From DASRDS01 sp035652495 (GTDB lineage: Bacteria; Gemmatimonadota; Gemmatimonadetes; Gemmatimonadales; Gemmatimonadaceae), in NCBI GenBank assembly GCA_035652495.1, contig DASRDS010000348.1:1-6290 (forward strand): a stretch of DNA of 6,290 bases. Direction: 5' to 3'. Position numbers and translations under genes: made by a program. Numbering within the stretch: the first letter of the stretch is position 1; each line of letters opens with the position of its first letter. The notes below the pieces were generated by a model, which saw only the letters and a list, made by a program, of their open reading frames with translations, did no database searches and was not told where the DNA came from. Shown here piece by piece: positions 4,649 through 6,290 of the stretch.

Positions 4649-6290
4649 TTATTGGACGCTCGGCGCGTTCAATCCGCCACTCGTGGGGCCGCGCCCTTTG
4701 GCCGTCAGATCGGCAGCCGCGGGCGGCGTCCCCCAGGTGTCGTTCGCCGGATTCCAGTCGGGCACGACCCCGTCCGGCCACAGCCGCGCACCCGTCACAG
4801 CGCTCTTCACGGTTACCGTCGCCTTGAACACGTTGCCGCGGGACCAGATGTCGACCGGGAGGTGAACATCCTGCGTGGACCCATCCGCCAGCGCGAGCCT
4901 CAAAGATACTGGAAATAAGATCGACGTGTTCTTGCTCAGCGTCACGACCGCGGTCCCTTCCGAGTTGACCACGTTATCGATGCCGATATCGAGCACATCG
5001 GTAGAGTAAAAGAACCCGCGCCAGAACCACGACAGATCCTGGCCTGAGACGTTCTCGATCGTTCTGAACCAATCCCCAGGCGTGGGATGCTTGAACGCCC
5101 AGCGGTGGACGTACTCTCGCATCGCCCGGTCCATCGTCGCGCGCCCGACGACATTGTCCCGCAGCACCAGTAGCACGGCGCCGGGCTTCGAATAGCCCAT
5201 GGCGCCGAGCGCGGCGGCATCGATATGATCCGGTGCGGCCATGAGCGGCGATTGAATGTGGCGATCGACCGCGCTCTTCCAGCTGGCGAGGTCGCCGGTA
5301 TACGCGCTCGTGCCCGGATAACGCGCGTCGTTGGCGAAGGCGTTCAAGTACGTGTTGAACCCCTCGTCCATCCACGCGTACCTACGCTCATTCGAGCCGA
5401 CGATCATGGGGAACCATTCGTGGCCGTGCTCGTGATTGATCACGCCGAAGATCGAGCTCGGGTCGTCACTCCCGTAGTGAACCATTACGAACATCGGATA
5501 TTCCATCCCGCCGACCGGGCCCGCGACTGACGTGGCCTGCGGGTAGGGATATGGATACACGAGCTCCGAGTACTGCCGAATCGTCCACTGCGTCTCTTCG
5601 GCCGCCGACTCCCAGGCTTTGTTCGCCTTCGCGATCTGGTAGTAGGCCTGACATAAAACGCCGTTCACACTGGTCGCGTCCCACCGAAAATCCGGTGCGG
5701 CCGCCCAGGCGACGTCTCGTACTTTGTCCGCCTTGAACCGCCACGTCTTGGTTCCCGGCGTTTGCTTGGCGACGGCCTCGGAGTCGGTGATAATGGCGAT
5801 CACGTCACTCGCCTTGCTCGCCTTCGCCAGGCGCGCTCGTTCCTTGGCCGAGAGCACCTGGGCGCCATTCTCGAGCACGCCCGAGCCGGCCACCGTGTAT
5901 CCGGCCGGGACGGTGATAGCGTAATCGATGTCGCCGTACTCGAGATAGAATTCGCCCTGGCCGAGGTACTGATCGACGTTCCAGCCGCGAATGTCATCGT
6001 AGACGGCCATGCGCGGGTACCACTGCGCGATTTCATAGAGCGTTCCATCACGCCCCATGCGATCCGCGCCGTGCTCGGGCACGTTGAACGCGTACGCGAT
6101 CGCGATCGTCAGCTTTCCGCCATGTGGCGGGAGTGGCGTCGGTAGATCCAGTCGCATCATCGTGTCGTCGATCTTCGGCGCGACGGGCTGGCCGTCGACG
6201 ATCACTCGTGTCAGCGAGTAGCCGCCGTTATATCCGCGATGTCCCCAGCGCGAGTCTTGCGCGAACAAGGCCGCGCCTTCGCTGCCGTCG
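4649..6290 (-). CDS. M1 family (gluzincin) metallopeptidase, 5' end outside the window
   Basis: Zinc aminopeptidase-like protein, probably secreted (the signal peptide would lie outside the window). The frame is open to the window edge, reading DGSEGAALFAQDSRWG, so the start is not visible; the TTG at 6268 is an internal codon and not a likely start. Residue numbers below count from that codon. The N-terminal beta domain (to about 200) includes the WYPRMAVYDD strand. The catalytic domain has the substrate-anchoring GGMEYP at 253-258 (the classic motif is GxMEN), the zinc motif H279-EHG-H283 (bases 5420-5434), and the third ligand E302 in WMDEGFNTY 19 residues later, the standard M1 spacing. 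Y359 in YSKPG is the candidate transition-state tyrosine. A beta-rich C-terminal domain (about 425-510) follows, then a Gly/Pro-rich tail. The visible 546 residues fit a family of about 600-650. It could act as an aminopeptidase or have a changed specificity given Y for N in GxMEN. Confidence 0.92.
   Translation of the reverse strand, partial: DGSEGAALFAQDSRWGHRGYNGGYSLTRVIVDGQPVAPKIDDTMMRLDLPTPLPPHGGKLTIAIAYAFNVPEHGADRMGRDGTLYEIAQWYPRMAVYDDIRGWNVDQYLGQGEFYLEYGDIDYAITVPAGYTVAGSGVLENGAQVLSAKERARLAKASKASDVIAIITDSEAVAKQTPGTKTWRFKADKVRDVAWAAAPDFRWDATSVNGVLCQAYYQIAKANKAWESAAEETQWTIRQYSELVYPYPYPQATSVAGPVGGMEYPMFVMVHYGSDDPSSIFGVINHEHGHEWFPMIVGSNERRYAWMDEGFNTYLNAFANDARYPGTSAYTGDLASWKSAVDRHIQSPLMAAPDHIDAAALGAMGYSKPGAVLLVLRDNVVGRATMDRAMREYVHRWAFKHPTPGDWFRTIENVSGQDLSWFWRGFFYSTDVLDIGIDNVVNSEGTAVVTLSKNTSILFPVSLRLALADGSTQDVHLPVDIWSRGNVFKATVTVKSAVTGARLWPDGVVPDWNPANDTWGTPPAAADLTAKGRGPTSGGLNAPSVQ

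Noticed and set aside
1..6290. CRISPR array, insertion sequence, phage or defence system, tRNA
   Set aside because: No regularly spaced repeats, terminal inverted repeats, transposase or integrase motifs, or tRNA-like folds were seen. All long frames are accounted for by chromosomal enzyme or regulator families.

Overview
This is a GC-rich bacterial window, dense in genes, with coding third positions dominated by G/C. Nothing in it looks mobile: there is no transposase, integrase, tRNA, rRNA or CRISPR array. The gene mix is a C40 peptidase, a lipoprotein GH3 hexosaminidase, an NrtR-type regulator, a four-cysteine YggX, a short histidine-box desaturase and an M1 peptidase of the HEHGH/GGMEY type. 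This suggests a Gram-negative soil or freshwater lineage such as Gemmatimonadota. The assignment rests on general familiarity with such proteins, not on a search, and is tentative.

Layout. On the + strand, a secreted NlpC/P60 peptidase (51-644) overlaps by 4 nt a 90-residue protein of unknown function (641-913). All other genes are on the - strand. In transcription order they are a 5'-truncated M1 metallopeptidase (4649 to beyond 6290), a fatty acid desaturase (3803-4564), YggX (3390-3668), a lipoprotein GH3 beta-N-acetylhexosaminidase (1612-3384) and an NrtR-type regulator with a degenerate Nudix domain (910-1578). The gaps between them are 84, 134, 5 and 33 nt. YggX and GH3 are almost certainly co-transcribed. 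The desaturase and the regulator probably also have promoters of their own. The + and - groups converge at 910-913, where one CTAG supplies both stop codons.

Functional themes. Two genes act on peptidoglycan (the NlpC/P60 endopeptidase and the NagZ-like GH3). One adjusts membrane lipid unsaturation, one protects Fe-S clusters or traffics iron, and one is a probably secreted peptidase. This reads as an ordinary chromosomal envelope/housekeeping neighbourhood, and I see no clear new multi-gene system. The less ordinary signals are regulatory: a tandem 21/22-bp repeat upstream of the desaturase, a 12-bp element shared by the desaturase and yggX leaders, and a pair of TTAGT-N11-ACT(T)AA palindromes at the two ends of the regulator gene. 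At protein level, the extra CxxC cysteines of YggX and the Asp-to-Asn change in the GH3 acid/base loop stand out.

No gap exceeds 134 bases. The first 50 bases hold no feature I can support beyond the in-frame stop that fixes the first gene's start.
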